Assembly (NCBI RefSeq): GCF_002288925.2
Contig: NW_022098031.1
Location: 649,625 to 713,624, forward strand
Direction: 5' to 3'
Source of the DNA: Delphinapterus leucas
Lineage: Eukaryota; Chordata; Mammalia; Artiodactyla; Monodontidae
DNA: 64,000 bases
In this document: positions 1-14,100 of the stretch, one piece after another
How positions within the stretch are numbered: position 1 is the first letter of the stretch
Layout of the letters: each line of letters starts with the position of its first letter
Program-made: the position numbers and the translations under genes
The notes under the pieces: model-generated
Told to the model about the DNA's origin: nothing
The model's input: the letters and a program-made list of their open reading frames with translations, nothing else
The model's database searches: none

Positions 1-145
1 TACTGAAACCTGCCTTAATATAAAGTGCTTTCCATCTGGGCCGGCTTACCATGTAGCTCAGTAATGATTACGCATATCATTACATATGGGTCATGGTGAC
101 TTTGTTGTAAAATTTATTATATTACAACATCACTTGACCACAGCA

Positions 146-147
<2 letters not shown>

Positions 148-191
<44 letters not shown>
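148..191. repeat. (AT)n microsatellite
   Basis: This is about 22 uninterrupted AT units in intron sequence. It is likely length-polymorphic. Confidence 0.97.
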
Positions 192-193
<2 letters not shown>

Positions 194-1849
194 GTACTCA
201 GATTTAGTTTATTGCTCATCCTGTATTTTGATCTTCTTATGGTTGTCTCCTGACAACTTATAATATTTAGAGGGAACCCTGGGGGTTCATGAATATTCCT
301 TTGTTTATGTGTGGTTCAGTTATACCTCCTAAAACTGTCTGGTTGCCTTCCCAATCATATTCATAACCTATACTGTCATCCCATAACTGGATAAACATTA
401 TAGGATATAAGCTATTCATTTGTATCTACTTATTGGTGAATAAAAATGATACGAATTAATAGATCACTGATACAACAATTTGTTCTTGCTCTGTTCTATG
501 GTATCACAAAATATATGATCATTGATTAACTTTAAATATCTAAATGTATATATGCCTCATTCTACAAATCAAAGTAAAACTTCTACATGCTATATTGTTT
601 AGGATACAATTAAAATTGGTAAGCACAAGATTTCACCAAAATCTTTAGAAAAGAATTACATTTTCAGGGAAATCAATGATTTGATAAATGAATAAAATAT
701 GTCATCACAATAGTAACTTTGGGTTTTCTTCAAAATAGATTTAAAGTTCTAGCACAAAAATAGGATGAAATTCAAAGGATGCCTTATTAACCTCTGCAAC
801 CCCCCTGTCACTTCTCCTATTAAGAAATCTTAAATGCTCCCATTGTTCACTTCTTTCACAATAGGATTCAATATATAATTGTAATTTTGGAGTAATTATC
901 AACCAATATAAAATTTAGGATGAATTCTTCTTTTCCCCCTTAACAGAGTCTTGGGGAGAATGGGACATAGGACAGGTTATGTTTGATGTTGGGGAAAGGA
1001 TGGAGCATCACATAAGCAGAGCCCCAGTGGGACCAAATGAAATGGCAGGCCTGGGTTAGAAGACTGAATAAGGAAAAAATAAAACACCAGTGGGAGTGTG
1101 GGCAGTAGAGGGAACCTTCAGGTATCTGTAGATTCATGATAAGAAGCATAGTTAACCTTGGTATGTATTAGAATTGAAGTCAGTGGTGAAAATGTAAGGG
1201 AACATATCTTGTTTTTATAAAACAACTGTGTATTTGAGTAGTTCAGTGATAGAATCATCTGCCTTAAGGAGGAAATAGGTGAATCAATGCCAAGAAAGGC
1301 TAATATCTAATTACAAGTAATTTTTCAGAAAGATTTCCTGGGTGAATGGTTGGATTAAATAACCACAAAAGCAGTTCCTACTCTCGGATTTCGTGATTGT
1401 GTCAACCCAAGTGGAGATCTTGGGTGCATCTAAGGTTTCTGTGTACCTATGATAGTGGTGAGCATTGAGAGAACAAAAGAGCCATGGAGAAGGAGAGGGA
1501 GAGATCCTTAAAACACTTTGGTTTATTCAACTTTCAATCCAATGCAGCAAGCATTTATTATCTATGATGTGCAACATAGTATACTAGGCATGTCACAGTT
1601 CACCCCATGTTGGTTCACTTAAGATATGCTTGTTGAGTAGCTACAATGGAGTGCACGTTCTGTAAGTAGCTGAGGATGAAAAGAACAAGGCATCATAGTC
1701 CCCTAGAAGGACTGAAAATCTAGAAGGGAGGAAGAGCATAATAGGTTTTTATATTATATGGACATGACTGTACATATGACTAATTTTTCTTTGAAAGAGA
1801 GGTTGGCCGACCTCATTGTGTACAGAGAATATTCTGACAAAGTAGGAAA

Positions 1850-2010
1850 TAGTGGAAAGACCAGGGGATGTGTAGCTAGAAGTTGTACATCTGCCACTTA
1901 TTAGTGAAATGATCATTGGGTAAATTGCAATCTCTGTTTGGAGCCTCCGTTTCCCCATGTATAAAATGAGGGTACATAATGTTGTTGTAAGGAACTGGTA
2001 CATTAAATTC
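1850..2010 (+). repeat. MIR SINE remnant
   Basis: The order of words (TCTGCCACTTATTAG, GGTAAATTGCAATCTCT, TTTCCCCATGTATAAAATGA) follows the MIR core in sense orientation, with many substitutions. It ends about 95 nt from exon m. Confidence 0.65.
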
Positions 2011-2106
2011 ATAGAGGTTGTAGTGAATTTCTTGTTTTAAATAGTTTGAAGAGTAATACTGCAGTATTTATATTTTATAAAAATATATATAAAAATAGCA
2101 ACTTAC

Positions 2107-2183
2107 AGAAACATAGCTGGCATTAATATAATCCGATCCTGGAATACTGGCATCAGCTATCAGTTTCACTCTGTTATTGTTAT
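2107..2183 (-). CDS. PTPRQ: PTPRQ exon m: PTP domain, substrate-loop segment
   Basis: This is a 77-nt exon. The acceptor is ttatattttcttctag and the donor is GTTTCT|gtaagt. It enters with 2 nt, completing a Tyr codon, and ends in phase 0. The 25 codons read [20 protein letters not shown] then ASYVS. It carries PTP motif DYINASY. The next exon should begin with GYLCPNEF-like sequence (from memory of the human protein). I could not find it between 1 and 2106, so the WPD loop and HCSAGVGRTG P-loop lie outside the window. Confidence 0.94.
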
Positions 2184-5100
2184 CTAGAAGAAAATATAAG
2201 AAATTAATGCTAATTCACTTTGCTACTTTCTTACTATAGCACTAATAGAAAGAAGTTCATGATATAACATCAAAAATTATAGACGGCTCTAAAATTTTAA
2301 ATAGAAATTCCCTCTTATTCCATATTTCCACTACCCAGAGACAATGACTATTAATATGTTCTTGTATTTATTTCCAGGATTTTCTATATATATTCATATA
2401 AAATTGACCATAAGTGGGCAATATACACACTATTCTGCAAAAATTTCTTATTTACCTGTATCTTTCCATATTAGCATAAACAACAATATCTAGCTCATTA
2501 CTTTAAAAAGCCATATAGTATTTCAGTGTTTGAATATAACATACTTATTTAGCTCTTTAGGGTGATTTAAACTCATCTCATTTTGTTATTATAAAAAGCT
2601 GAATAGGGGCTTCCCTGGTGGCGCAGTGGTTGAGAGTCCGCCTGCCGATGCAGGGGACGCGGGTTCGTGCCCCGGTCCGGGAGGATCCCACATGCCGCGG
2701 AGCGGCTGGGCCCGTGGGCCATGGCTGCTGGGCCTGCGCGTCCGGAGCCTGTGCTCCGCAACGGGAGAGCCCACAGCTGTGAGAGGCCCGCGTACCGCAA
2801 AAAAAAAAAAAAAAAAAAAGCTGAATAAATATAACTGGACTTTTTGCACATACGTAGGACTCTATTTGTAGAATACATTACCAGCAGTAAAATTCCCAAA
2901 TCATATTGTGCATCTCAAAATTTGAAAGATACTGACAAATTGTTCTCAAGTTATATCACTCTGAACAAAAGTGCTTGAACAGTTTGAACTGTTTCCTCTT
3001 ACTTTCACTGTCATATTATTAAACATTTTAATTTATGACCTTTTGATAGAAATTGATGTCTCGTAATATTTATATTGATTTTCTTAAATATGAGTGAAAT
3101 TGAGCTTCTTTGCTTATGCCTTGGCCATTTTAAATACATTTTCTATTAATTACATTTTCATGATACTATTTTTCTATTTTTAAAAATTTACTAAGAATGT
3201 TTTACATGTATTGAATTTTTCTTTTAGTTTGTCATTTGTCTTTGCCTCTATTAATCAGTTTATCTGCTAGCTACCTTCCCATAGATAAAATTTATATATT
3301 TTGTAATCAAATTTCTCATTATTTTTCATTATGGCTTCACTATGGCTTCTTGTGTGATATATACAAAGGTCTTTGTCACACCAATATTCTTATTTTCACA
3401 AATTCATTCATAGTTCCTTCTGGAACGTTAATAGGGTTTTCTTTTGTTTTAAATATTTTGATTTTTGATCCATTGGGCTTTTTTTTCTTTTGAAACAGAA
3501 TGAGGTAAAATCTACCTTTATTGTTTGTTTGTTTGTTAACATTTGGAACAACAAATAGTCCATCCTTACTCCCTTGTTCAAAACACCACTTTTATCACAC
3601 ACTAGTTTTCTCTATGTGTTTAGGTCTATTTCTGGACCATTTATACTCTTCCCTTAATTTATCTGCCTATTCTTTCTTTAATACCAAACTTTTAATTATT
3701 ATTTTTTAGACTTTTAAGATATGGCAAAATTAGAGAACCTTTACGCATTACTTTTCTTCAAAGAAAAGTATCAAAAATTATTTTTTCCTGAGAATTTTTA
3801 CCGAGTTGGTATTATAATTGAAATGTCCAGTGCTAATTTTAACTAGACAAGAGAATGATATAAAGTATCTATTACTACTTAATTATTTTGAAGGTTTTTT
3901 GTTTGTTTTGTTTTGTTTTTAATCTTAATGGGAAGGCACTCAGTACTGAAGGAAAAATAGGTAAATGTGGGTTTGTGTTTGAATTACAGATGATCTATCT
4001 ACCATTTATGGCATTGGGTGAATTGCTTAACTTCTCTGTTCCTTTGTTACCTCAGCTATAATATATAGTTATAATATTTATTTTGTAGAATCCTCTGAGG
4101 AAAACTTATACGAAAGCTTATAGAACTCATAAAGCTGTATAGAACAGAAAACACGTTCTTATGTTCTTAAAATTAAGCACGCTGTATGTTAAATGACTTT
4201 GCTGTACCATTAGTAATCATAATGACCTGACCAATGTGTTTGAATCTAAAGAAGGGGGATTGTTCAAGAAAATTTATGTGAATGATTTATATCCCAAAGA
4301 TTTTGAATTTGGTATGATCTGCCTATTTTAATGACGTTGTGGCCAGTCATGTAACTAAGGAAGGGAAGCCATCAGGTTTCTATTCACTCGATATGCCTGC
4401 TTATAACTGAGTCAACAGCAAGCTAAACTTTTCTTCATGGTGTTGGAACACTTCTGAAGGTCATAGTGTCCTGTCAAAGAGAGACTTGGAAATCTCTTCT
4501 GCACACATTTGCTGCTAATTCTAGTATCTTAAAGCCCTGTAAGCTAATATCTTCTAAAATGCACTGTGATATTTGAAAGCCTACTTCCTACATTACTCAG
4601 GGGAAACAATGAATCTCACTTAGCTGGCTCAAGCTAAAATTCAGACTCTATTAAATGAATTCACTCTCTACGGGAGAAATAAAACATTTCAGCTTTATGG
4701 CTTCTCTGCAAGCACAATGGGAGAATGTATTTCGTTTAAACATTTCATTTTCTTGTTCCACGTATATGTGGGCAGGGGCGAGGGTCTGTTTGTCCATATA
4801 GGCAGAAGTGAGTTTATAGCTTGTCTTCCAACCGAGGTTAGGGAAGTAGGTTTATCATCTCCAGACCGTAGACTCTAAGGGCCTGTTACTAAATTTTTTT
4901 CACCCAGAAAGTTAGAGGCTTTTAAAAATGAGCAGTCTATTGATCACTAACAATCATAAGAACTAATATTTAGGAGAGCTTCCTGTGTTCTGGTATTGGG
5001 CAAAGTGATTTACATGGTTATTTCATCTACTCCTGAAAGTTAGGAGGTCAACACCACTAAATAATATGTCCAGTCACTAAAGTAGTTAGTAGGTAAACAG

Positions 5101-8100
5101 AACTGCAGCTCAGGAAGTTTGATTAGAGCCCACATGTTTTTAGTCATTTTACTATACAGCAAGCAGTATGTATTAGTTGAATTAATAAATTATTCTAATA
5201 ATATTCTTGAAAAATATAACATTCTTCCTAACAAAATTATTTCTTATAGGACCTCCAACTCTTTAAGAGGACACTTAAGAACAAGCCTTCCCCTAAAAAT
5301 CCATTAAAGGATATTGGATATGGATGTAGTACATTATTAGAAAAATTACCATAAGTTTTCTGTACTGAAATCAAGAAGAAAGCAGAATACAATTGGACAT
5401 TATCCATTTGACTCTAGAAAAGGCGAAAAACATGCATGCAAAGCTTTTAATATTCCAAAACGTCCTTGGTTTACAACATAATTCCATCACTAGTTATTTT
5501 TTGTCTTAGCTTTAGATATCTGGATAATCTTACCCCTCAGTTCTCCTTGTTGTTTTAAGGATGTCTGTTTAGTTATATTGACCACTCGTATTCACTTCTT
5601 ATGCTGTAAGAGCTAGCAAGCTAGCATTATGTGACTTTTCCTGTGGCCATTATGTGAACCCAGAAAATAATGCACTGAGATCTTAATAATAAAAGACTGA
5701 AATGACACATTTTAAAAAATGTCTAACATATCAAATTTTTATATATATTTTTAAGTCAGATACTCTTTAGTCTTTGGAAATAAGTTAGATATATTTGATG
5801 TACTTATATATAGTGATACACATTACTTCAGCCAAATACACAATTGTAAATAAATATTAAATATTCCACAGTAAGTGTCCTTCAATCACACTATAGTACT
5901 TGTTTTCACAGAATATCACTAAGTAATCATGAAGCAGAGAGTCTGAAGGAAATTTAGGTATAGATGAATATAAAAACATGAGAATTTCCGTATCTCTTAA
6001 ATTTATGATGCATCCAACTCAAGTTAACTCTCTGAAAGGGAAAACAAAAGGACTTATTAAGAAAGGTCATGCCACAGGAATTGAGAGATGTAATACTAAC
6101 ATTCCTTATTTCCTACAATAATGTCTTATTTGTCAACTTACTCTTAAAGTCATTTACCTTTGATTTGTTTTGTTCCGGGAAGGATTTTAGGTGATTAAAG
6201 CTATTTGTATTTTCATCCTTTTCTAATTCTTGGGAATTAACAGATTCCGTTAGATTACTACCTGCTATATCATGTTTCCCTAAATTTGTTTACTTCATGC
6301 CTCTAGTTCTAGAATAACAGAATATGGTCCATTTCTTCCTATCCATATCCTTATGATTTTACATTCTGTGATTACACCCTTCTTTAAGTCTGTGTCTTTC
6401 TAGACAGAAGAGTTCGATTTATATATATATGGAAGTTTCCCCAATACAGTTTTGAAAAGGCATAGAACATAGAAAAATATATATACACTAACTCTAAAAT
6501 AAGGAATATTTTAAAACTCTAGATTTTGAAACAGTACTATTTCAGAGCTTAACAAATACCACTTTTTAATTTCATATATAAAAATGTATTGAATCAGAAT
6601 ATAGTTAGTAGGAACATCTGTTGAAAAAAATATGATATCAAACATATAGCTATTATTAGCAGAGGAATGTTATATTTTTTTTCACATCACTGCTAAGTCT
6701 TAAAGCAATAATATGGTTTTTTATTTCACATCAGTAGACACATTCTTTTTAATGATATATAAGGAATAATAACAGTGTACCATGTAAGATGGTTTCTTTT
6801 CTTATTGACTGAAAAATGAAGCCATGTTCACTGTGGTAAGGCACAAGCCCGCCTCCTTTGTAAAACCAATCCTGGTAAGCATACCTTTACTCTGATCTTC
6901 AATGAATATTTTGCAATGCATTTTTTATATTCCTTAACAAAGCACTGCCATGCTTTTAAGAAAACTAATGCACAAAGTTATGTGTGAACTTTCTCTTTTC
7001 ATTTGAGAACTAGGTCTGTAGGAAGATATTAGAGAGGTTCGTTACTTGGGTTAAATTACAAAACTAAGAAACTACTAGGTCTACAGTTTCTTACACCTGC
7101 ATGAGTAAACCTTGTGTGAATAAGCTGAAAACCATGTACATTAACTTTAATAAATATTAACAAAGCAAAAGAGATACAATTTAACAGCTGCTAATAAAAT
7201 GCATTATTATAATCCAATTAATATGTAATATATGTTTAAGAAAAAATGCTAAAATGCATTTTGCTCTCATTTGAAAATGTTTCATTATCTAAAACCAGAA
7301 ATAGTATGTACACATACATGGTTTTATGTTTGGAAAGCGGTTTTTTGCTCTGTTCCAAGGCAGATCAGCATCAGTGGAAGAAAGATCCTGAAGAAATTTT
7401 GGTAATTCCTGTGGATTGAAGTCATTGCAAAGTTTAGATTTATTTCAGAGGTAAACAAGAAGTTCCACTTAGTAAAAGACTATTCTTTATTCTAAATCCT
7501 TTTACTTTTAAAATGAAAACACTTCTCATAACTGCAGAAGCAAGGTCAAATTAATAGTAATGAACTTACATGAACTTTCACTGAAAATTCCTGAATAGAA
7601 TTGATTAGTTGAGCTACTGCTTTCTCTGGCATAATTTCTTTGCCCTTTGGGAAGCTCTGAGGTGCAGCAACCATGTTAGTAACTCCTTTCATAATTTACT
7701 AATGGTTTTGTCAAATACACACTGTGTATTATTTAATATTTTAATGTCTACTTAGTAGGGTAAGGGAGTCAGTGATTTATTTTTTGTTTTTTCTCGTCAG
7801 GCAGTGTGATTTCACGCCTATTAATTGGTACAACATTGGTCAGTTTGTGAGAAAATGCCAAAGGTCAATTCCTGTTCTTAGTGGGCATTGTTAAATCGAT
7901 AGCGGAATGCAAAGGTGTGATAAAGAATTATCAGAGGAAGGGTCAAGATCTGTTATTGACATTTTGGTGAAAAATCACGATCTTATCCGTTCATCATAAA
8001 GAAAGCTGGTGCAAGAAAATGTGTTCACTATTTTGTTGAGCTGATGATTTACATTTATGAAATTTATAGTTTTCCATACTAGAAATGCCTCAATTTACCA

Positions 8101-11100
8101 AATTCCTTAAAAAGTGTTAAAAACGTGGGGTTTTGCAATTTTTTCCCACTTTATTATAAATGATTTCTTTTAATTGGATAATTTTCCCTTCTCCCTTATT
8201 TTTCCTCAAAGAGAATTCTGGACAGTATTTTACATGAGTGTGTATGTGTTAGAGAAGAGGGACAGTGTTAAGCATCTGAATTCTGGCGTTTTGGCCCACT
8301 AGAGGCTTAGAAAAAAAATTTTTAACCAAGTGAGGAATCCTAGAACAGCTTCCTTGTGTTAGGTTTTGGGAGTATATGTCAGCATATTTATAAGAGACAA
8401 ATAGAGGGGGAAAAGAAGATGAATTGGAATCACCTGAAAAGTGGTACCTATTTTTCTGTAGTTACAGAAGTTTCCATTTATAGATTTAAATGATTATGGC
8501 CTTGATAATTAACACCCAATTACTAGGTTGACTGTTTGGATAGTAATGTTACACTCAGTGGTCTTATTCTTATCAGAGCACACAGGGCCTCAACCAACCT
8601 TTCCTATTTAGCTCTTTCTCCTACAGTTCCCACTTTTTAGTGGGATCACAGATGAGTGGAACTGCTTTGCATCCTTATGTTTTTGCATTCATCCTCTCCC
8701 TCTAGAATACCTTTCCCCCTTTATCTACTTATTGGACTTCTGCTCCATCCTAAAGTTCATCTGGCAGGTCACCTTTTTGTAAAGTCTTTTCTGACAGCTA
8801 TCCAAACAGAGTTGAGCCTCACTTCTTTCTGCATACCTCCATCATGATACGGTGTCATTTGGGTTTTTTTAAGTACATGTCTGCAGTTCTTCTTCATCAT
8901 TTGAACTTCTTTATGAAATCATCACTATGATGGCAAATAGTTGTGCCAGCCACTATTCTTAGTATTACACACATTCAATCAGTTTAGTATTCACAATTCA
9001 ACAAGATAGATACAGCATTTTACAAATGAGGACATTGAACAACAGAGAGTTTAAGTGATTTACCCAAGGTCACTTAGCTGTTTAAGTGTTGAATTCATAT
9101 ATATCAATACCTGTCACGTAGTGGAGCTTATTAATATTTAAGGTATAAGCGAATATGACCTGAGTTACAAGTTTTATCAAACATATGCATCAAATATGCA
9201 TTTGTTTATTAAAACAGTTAAAAAATACAGCACTATAACTAAAAGCAATTAAAAAAACCGTGTTCCTTACATGTGAATATACTTTTACCTAATATATACA
9301 CACAACCTATATATTTATATAAAAACACCCAAGTACTTAAAACCATGATCTCCAAAAAAGTTAAACTAGAAGCTTTCTCATTATAATATATGAGAAAATG
9401 TTATTGCTAATAAAACTTTTCATCTACTCAGTCATGTATACTGTTAACTATATTCACTCCTATTCTAATGAAACTACCCTCTTGTTCCTGAAAAATTGAC
9501 AGTTCTTGCTGCATAAATGCTAAGAAGAGTTTTATGGTACCACTGATTTTGTTAAATCCAGACCAATATTACTTAAGAAGCATAACCAAAAGCTGTAGGA
9601 AATACCATTAATCTTCTCACATTTTTTGTGATTATTTCCTGAGAGACTGAAATATTACAATCCTGAATTATTCAAGCCAATTGTTTTTGTTCACACACTA
9701 AAAAGTTCATGAAAAACTAGAAATAAAGTTTTTGGTAACATTTAGAAATCTGTTTTATTTTTACAATACAAAATAAGTTAGGAAAGAGCCTCACAAGTTT
9801 TAAAATAGCTTGTAGACTAACACATGCCTTATGTTTTAATGTAATTTCAACTTTATGGATATATAAGATGCTAAAAGCAATAAAATTAATCTTAACGTTC
9901 AAAAAGTGTAAAAGTAACAAGTTAACTTCATATATTCTCCATAACGTGATACTGCATTTATTCCATGATCACTTAAGTAATACCTGTGTTTTATAGGCTT
10001 CTTTTTATCTGTTTTTTATTTTTAAAAGTTCTAAAAATAACATTTTTTAAATAATTTCTGGAAACATCAAGTTCTGTTCTCAGGTTCATCTATACCACTA
10101 ACGTAAACTAAGCAGGCAAATATGAAATGGAATTATTTAGTTTCTAAATCTAAAATAGTTATTTAAATATAAAGCCACATTTACGGTACCACCCAAACCT
10201 CGTACACACACAAAACCTAATGCATACAGCATTCTAGAGTTGCATGTACATCTGGGTGAGAGAGCAAAGAAGAAACAGGGCCAGGCTGCCCTTGCTGGGG
10301 AGGTCTCTGATCCGGAGCACCTTTTCCTGACACAGTAGGTGAATAATTCTGTTCAGGTTGCACCGGAGGCTGCCCAGTGTAACGTTACTATCCAAACAAT
10401 CAACCTGGTAATTGGGTATTGATTATCAAGGCCAGAGTCCTTCATGGCCTTGCAAGCTTAAACTGGACATGAAATGTGACACATGAAACGACTGGAGGTC
10501 TGGCAATGTTGTGACAACTGCTAGTAACATACCGAAAATTCTTCTTGAAACTTTAGGTTGTTGTTTGTGCAAAGCTCTTCAACATGTTGCAGAAAGGATT
10601 TCTTGCTTATCGGCCTCCAAGCAAAGAAAGGTATAAAATGGAGTCATGTTAGGTTGAGTTCTTTTCCTTTAGCCTGGGCACTCTCTTTACAGTTGACAAG
10701 TTAGAGGACAAGGGACATTTCAAAAGCACACAGCCCTTTAAAGTCACTCTGTCATATTTACAAAATTAGCTTCCCCCTTTAAGTTCACTTTCTTTGTATT
10801 TCATGGTATAAAAATCCTTCAAATTTTAAGTGACTTTAAATGAATGATTTAACATTTTAATGAAGAAAGTTTTTCAAGCAAATGTAAGGGCATAAAGTCA
10901 TCATTGAATCCTAAAACACATAAAACCTCTTTGTCATACAGAAAACATTTTATACGTTACAAGGTTTTAGAAGATATAAAATATTGCAGTGACCTCATTC
11001 TCGTAACGACATGGTTTTTAAACCCTAAGGAGTTTAAATATCCCTGTATTACTTCCCAAGCTAAAATACAGACATGCAGGCTTCACCCCAGAGAGAGAGA

Positions 11101-14100
11101 AAGCATTTCTCCAGTTACCATGCAATTAGTCATGCTTTTATGATTTATATCCAGCTTGGAGGTTTTTCTAACAAACATACAAAAAAGGAAACACACATTG
11201 AGATTCATCGAATTAGGGAATCCAGAGTTGATACTCAAAAAGAAGAAAAGATATTTAACAAACTTACTTGATGGATTTTCTATAACTAAGTAACCTGCAA
11301 CAGAGATTGTGTTAAATGGATTATGAGTTGAGAGTACAGCTCTTTTTGAGTTTTAGATTAAAATCAGAAAAACAGGGTAAATCAGCAATATATAATATGC
11401 TATGCCTTTAATTGATATTTGATCATTATTTTAAATTCTATATCATTTTTGAAATTATATTATTTGGACCCAAATATGGCCAGATAATAATTTGGCTTCT
11501 TTCTCAAGCTAAGAAGGTACTATTTTATATTGTTAGGCATTTGGGGCATTACATCAAAAACAGGTCACTTTTAAATATATTGCATAGTATTTATTGGTCT
11601 AAAAAAGTTAATGTGAATTAAATTTTTTTCTTTGTTCATAAAAAGTGCTAAATCAGGGAGGGTGAATCTTTGAAAAATGACATCAAATTGCCTAAGTCTT
11701 GTTTCATGAGTGAGTTTTCATGAATATATAACCATAAAAAATGACAATCATTTCAGTTACTTTGGATAGACATATCTTTTGTGGCAGTTCATTGGTCAAG
11801 TTATTTATACTCTGAAAAAAATTGAAATAATTTTTAACAGCTAAATAGACTATGCAACACACAAATTCAGAGATGGGTACATCTTTAATAACATTTGTCA
11901 TGCACAACAAATTAGCACTGCAAAAAAACACAAAAGGCACAAAGTATGATGAAATAAAATGAAGAACATGTACCTTTATCATCAAAGTTTTTAATTTTAA
12001 ATATTATTAGAGATGATTTCACTGTATTTCTTAAGTGACAGATATTTACAAGAGGATATGGTTTTTGAAGTAAAGGACAAATGAAAAAAATTAGATTGAA
12101 AAATGTGGCTTAAATACTTTGAAAATGGTCACAGATGTGTGTGTTCAATGAAGAAAATGTGAGTCAAAAGAGTGTATTTCATTACAACACAGGAATTGGT
12201 GAAAAATATGGAGGTGCTGGAGCAAGTATTATGAAGAAAAGTGGTAGAATTCTTGGTTAATGCTATAGGTGTCCCCAGGCAGAAGGAAGTATCTCTCAGC
12301 TCCTCAGGGTATAACCTAGTACAGAAACATAGCATAGCGTAGAATCATAGGTTAGAGCAAAGTCTTGGTGGATGAGCTTGTGGGCTTCTCACAATACCCT
12401 AGAGTGATTCTAAGGAGGCACCAGAGATATTCTGACTCTAACTAGATTGATATGGAGATGCCTGAATGGGATATTGAATCAGAAGAATCCTTAATTTGGG
12501 GACAGGAAAACAGAGTGTATGAATTGGAGGGCCTGGAAAGACTTCTGACACATGCAGTGGGGACTAAGGCAGCAAGCAATCCCCGTTGAAAATAATTACG
12601 CCTCAGCAAAGATCAGCAAGAAAAAAAGACAACCATGAGCCAGACACACACTACCCAAGACCCTGAAGATGCCTGATGCCCCAGTGTTCCTATGCCATGA
12701 TATTCCTCAGAAATAGGAAAGGAACGAAGGTCAGGTTGGGCAAATATTAATGAATTGAGCTTAAGATAGAAATGAATGAGATACTTGAATTAGCAAGATC
12801 ATTTTCCCTGCTACCACGCAGAAATGGGAATGCTTGAGTTAAGTGGAGATCACTTTTATAATAGGGAACATTATTGAGTTTGTGACTGGTGAAATTCAAA
12901 CACTACATCTGCTTTAATGACGGCCATCCTATAGTGGGGAGATTCTCTTTTCCCAGGGGATCCAGGATTATTTGAGGTAGTACTGGCAAAAATATTTTTA
13001 CTGTGCTATCTAGAACCTGAAATAGAGCTAGTTTGTAGAGCAAGAAATAGCTAAAGCACCAGATTATTATTCATATCCTTGTTCTATTTTCATTAATGTT
13101 CTCTCATTTAGAAATTATGATTAATACCTTTTAGTCAATTTCATTTCAGTGAAGAACTCCACAGAAGGTTGCTTTTATTTTACTATTATTATTTTATTTT
13201 GCATTTGAAAGATCTCTCTAGAGATACTGATTTTAAACCATAACTGGCTAGCTATTGGATTTGGGTGGATATTTGTGAATTCTTTTCTTAAAAAATACAA
13301 TGCCCTTTGAAAAATGGTTTCAAATACCTGATCCAACAATTACCAGCTATATTATCTTGAGCAAGTTACTTAATCTTTCTTAGTTCCTAATTTAGAAAAT
13401 AGGGCAAACATATGTAAATCAAGCTCATGTATGTAAAATGCTAGGAAACGCCCACCCCTGGCTTTGGAAGCAGTACGTAAATGTTAGTTACTATCATTAG
13501 TATTAAAATTGCTATTTCTAGTTTTATTGAACTCAAGTTCCTCCTACTGATCTGTTCTACAATTGATACTGATATAATGATTTTTTCTTTGTTTCCAAAA
13601 GAATAAATTTTACTCAAAACTGGGAAGACTAGATTGCACTAAATTAAGCAGCAAGATTTCCTATGGTATTCTTCCTAATCAGAGTCCCAGAATAAACAGT
13701 GATCACAAATATTTCAAAGCCACGTTTGGTTTTCTAGTTCTCAATTCAAATTCTAAATAAATCCCTAATAATATAAAGGCTGTAATAATTGTTTTCATAT
13801 TATCATGTGAAAGCATTTCTAATCATGCCTGCATTTTTTACATTATTCCTTATAACTACCCTTCACATTACCCTGTTTGTACTCCAGATATTTTCACTAT
13901 CAGTTTCTTCTACCGTTCCAGGTGTTTCCCCACAACCAGATTTTCCTGATTGCTTAATGGCTGATTCAAATGTTAACTCCCCCATGGACCTTACCCTGTT
14001 CTGTTACAGAGAAAATCATTTCTTCTATGAAACTAAATTTCTATGGACAAATCCATCTTCCACCTTCTGTTACGGCTATATAAAAGTACATGTATTAAGG

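Larger units (their letters stand above)
1..2106 (-). other. PTPRQ: PTPRQ intron downstream of exon m (incomplete)
   Basis: This stretch holds an (AT)n tract and a MIR remnant at about 1850-2010. I looked for the next PTP exon (GYLCPNEF-like) on the minus strand and did not find it, so the intron is longer than 2.1 kb. Confidence 0.75.
2184..7317 (-). other. PTPRQ: PTPRQ intron l-m (5.1 kb)
   Basis: The first part is an old L1 split by a young SINE (2330-3900). A MIR remnant lies at about 3985-4100. From 4100 to 7317 the sequence is AT-rich with no recognised element. Confidence 0.75.
7409..10532 (-). other. PTPRQ: PTPRQ intron k-l (3.1 kb)
   Basis: An L2-like fragment lies at about 8650-8850 and an antisense MIR at about 8945-9090. 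Positions 10240-10500, next to exon k, are less AT-rich and unique-looking. Nothing else is recognised. Confidence 0.75.

Noticed and set aside
1..60. Minus-strand CTACATG|gtaagc as a donor of a further PTPRQ exon
   Set aside because: The sequence upstream of it has stops in the needed frame and no PTP motif. The expected GYLCPNEF-like exon is not there.
2606..2680. Possible tRNA gene
   Set aside because: A and B boxes are present, but the sequence is the tRNA-derived head of a SINE with body, A tail and target duplication. It does not stand alone as a tRNA.
2573..2899. Open frames on both strands around 2.6-2.9 kb
   Set aside because: They are translations of the SINE at 2606-2814 and its tail. 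The same peptide words recur at 55.2 and 56.5 kb.
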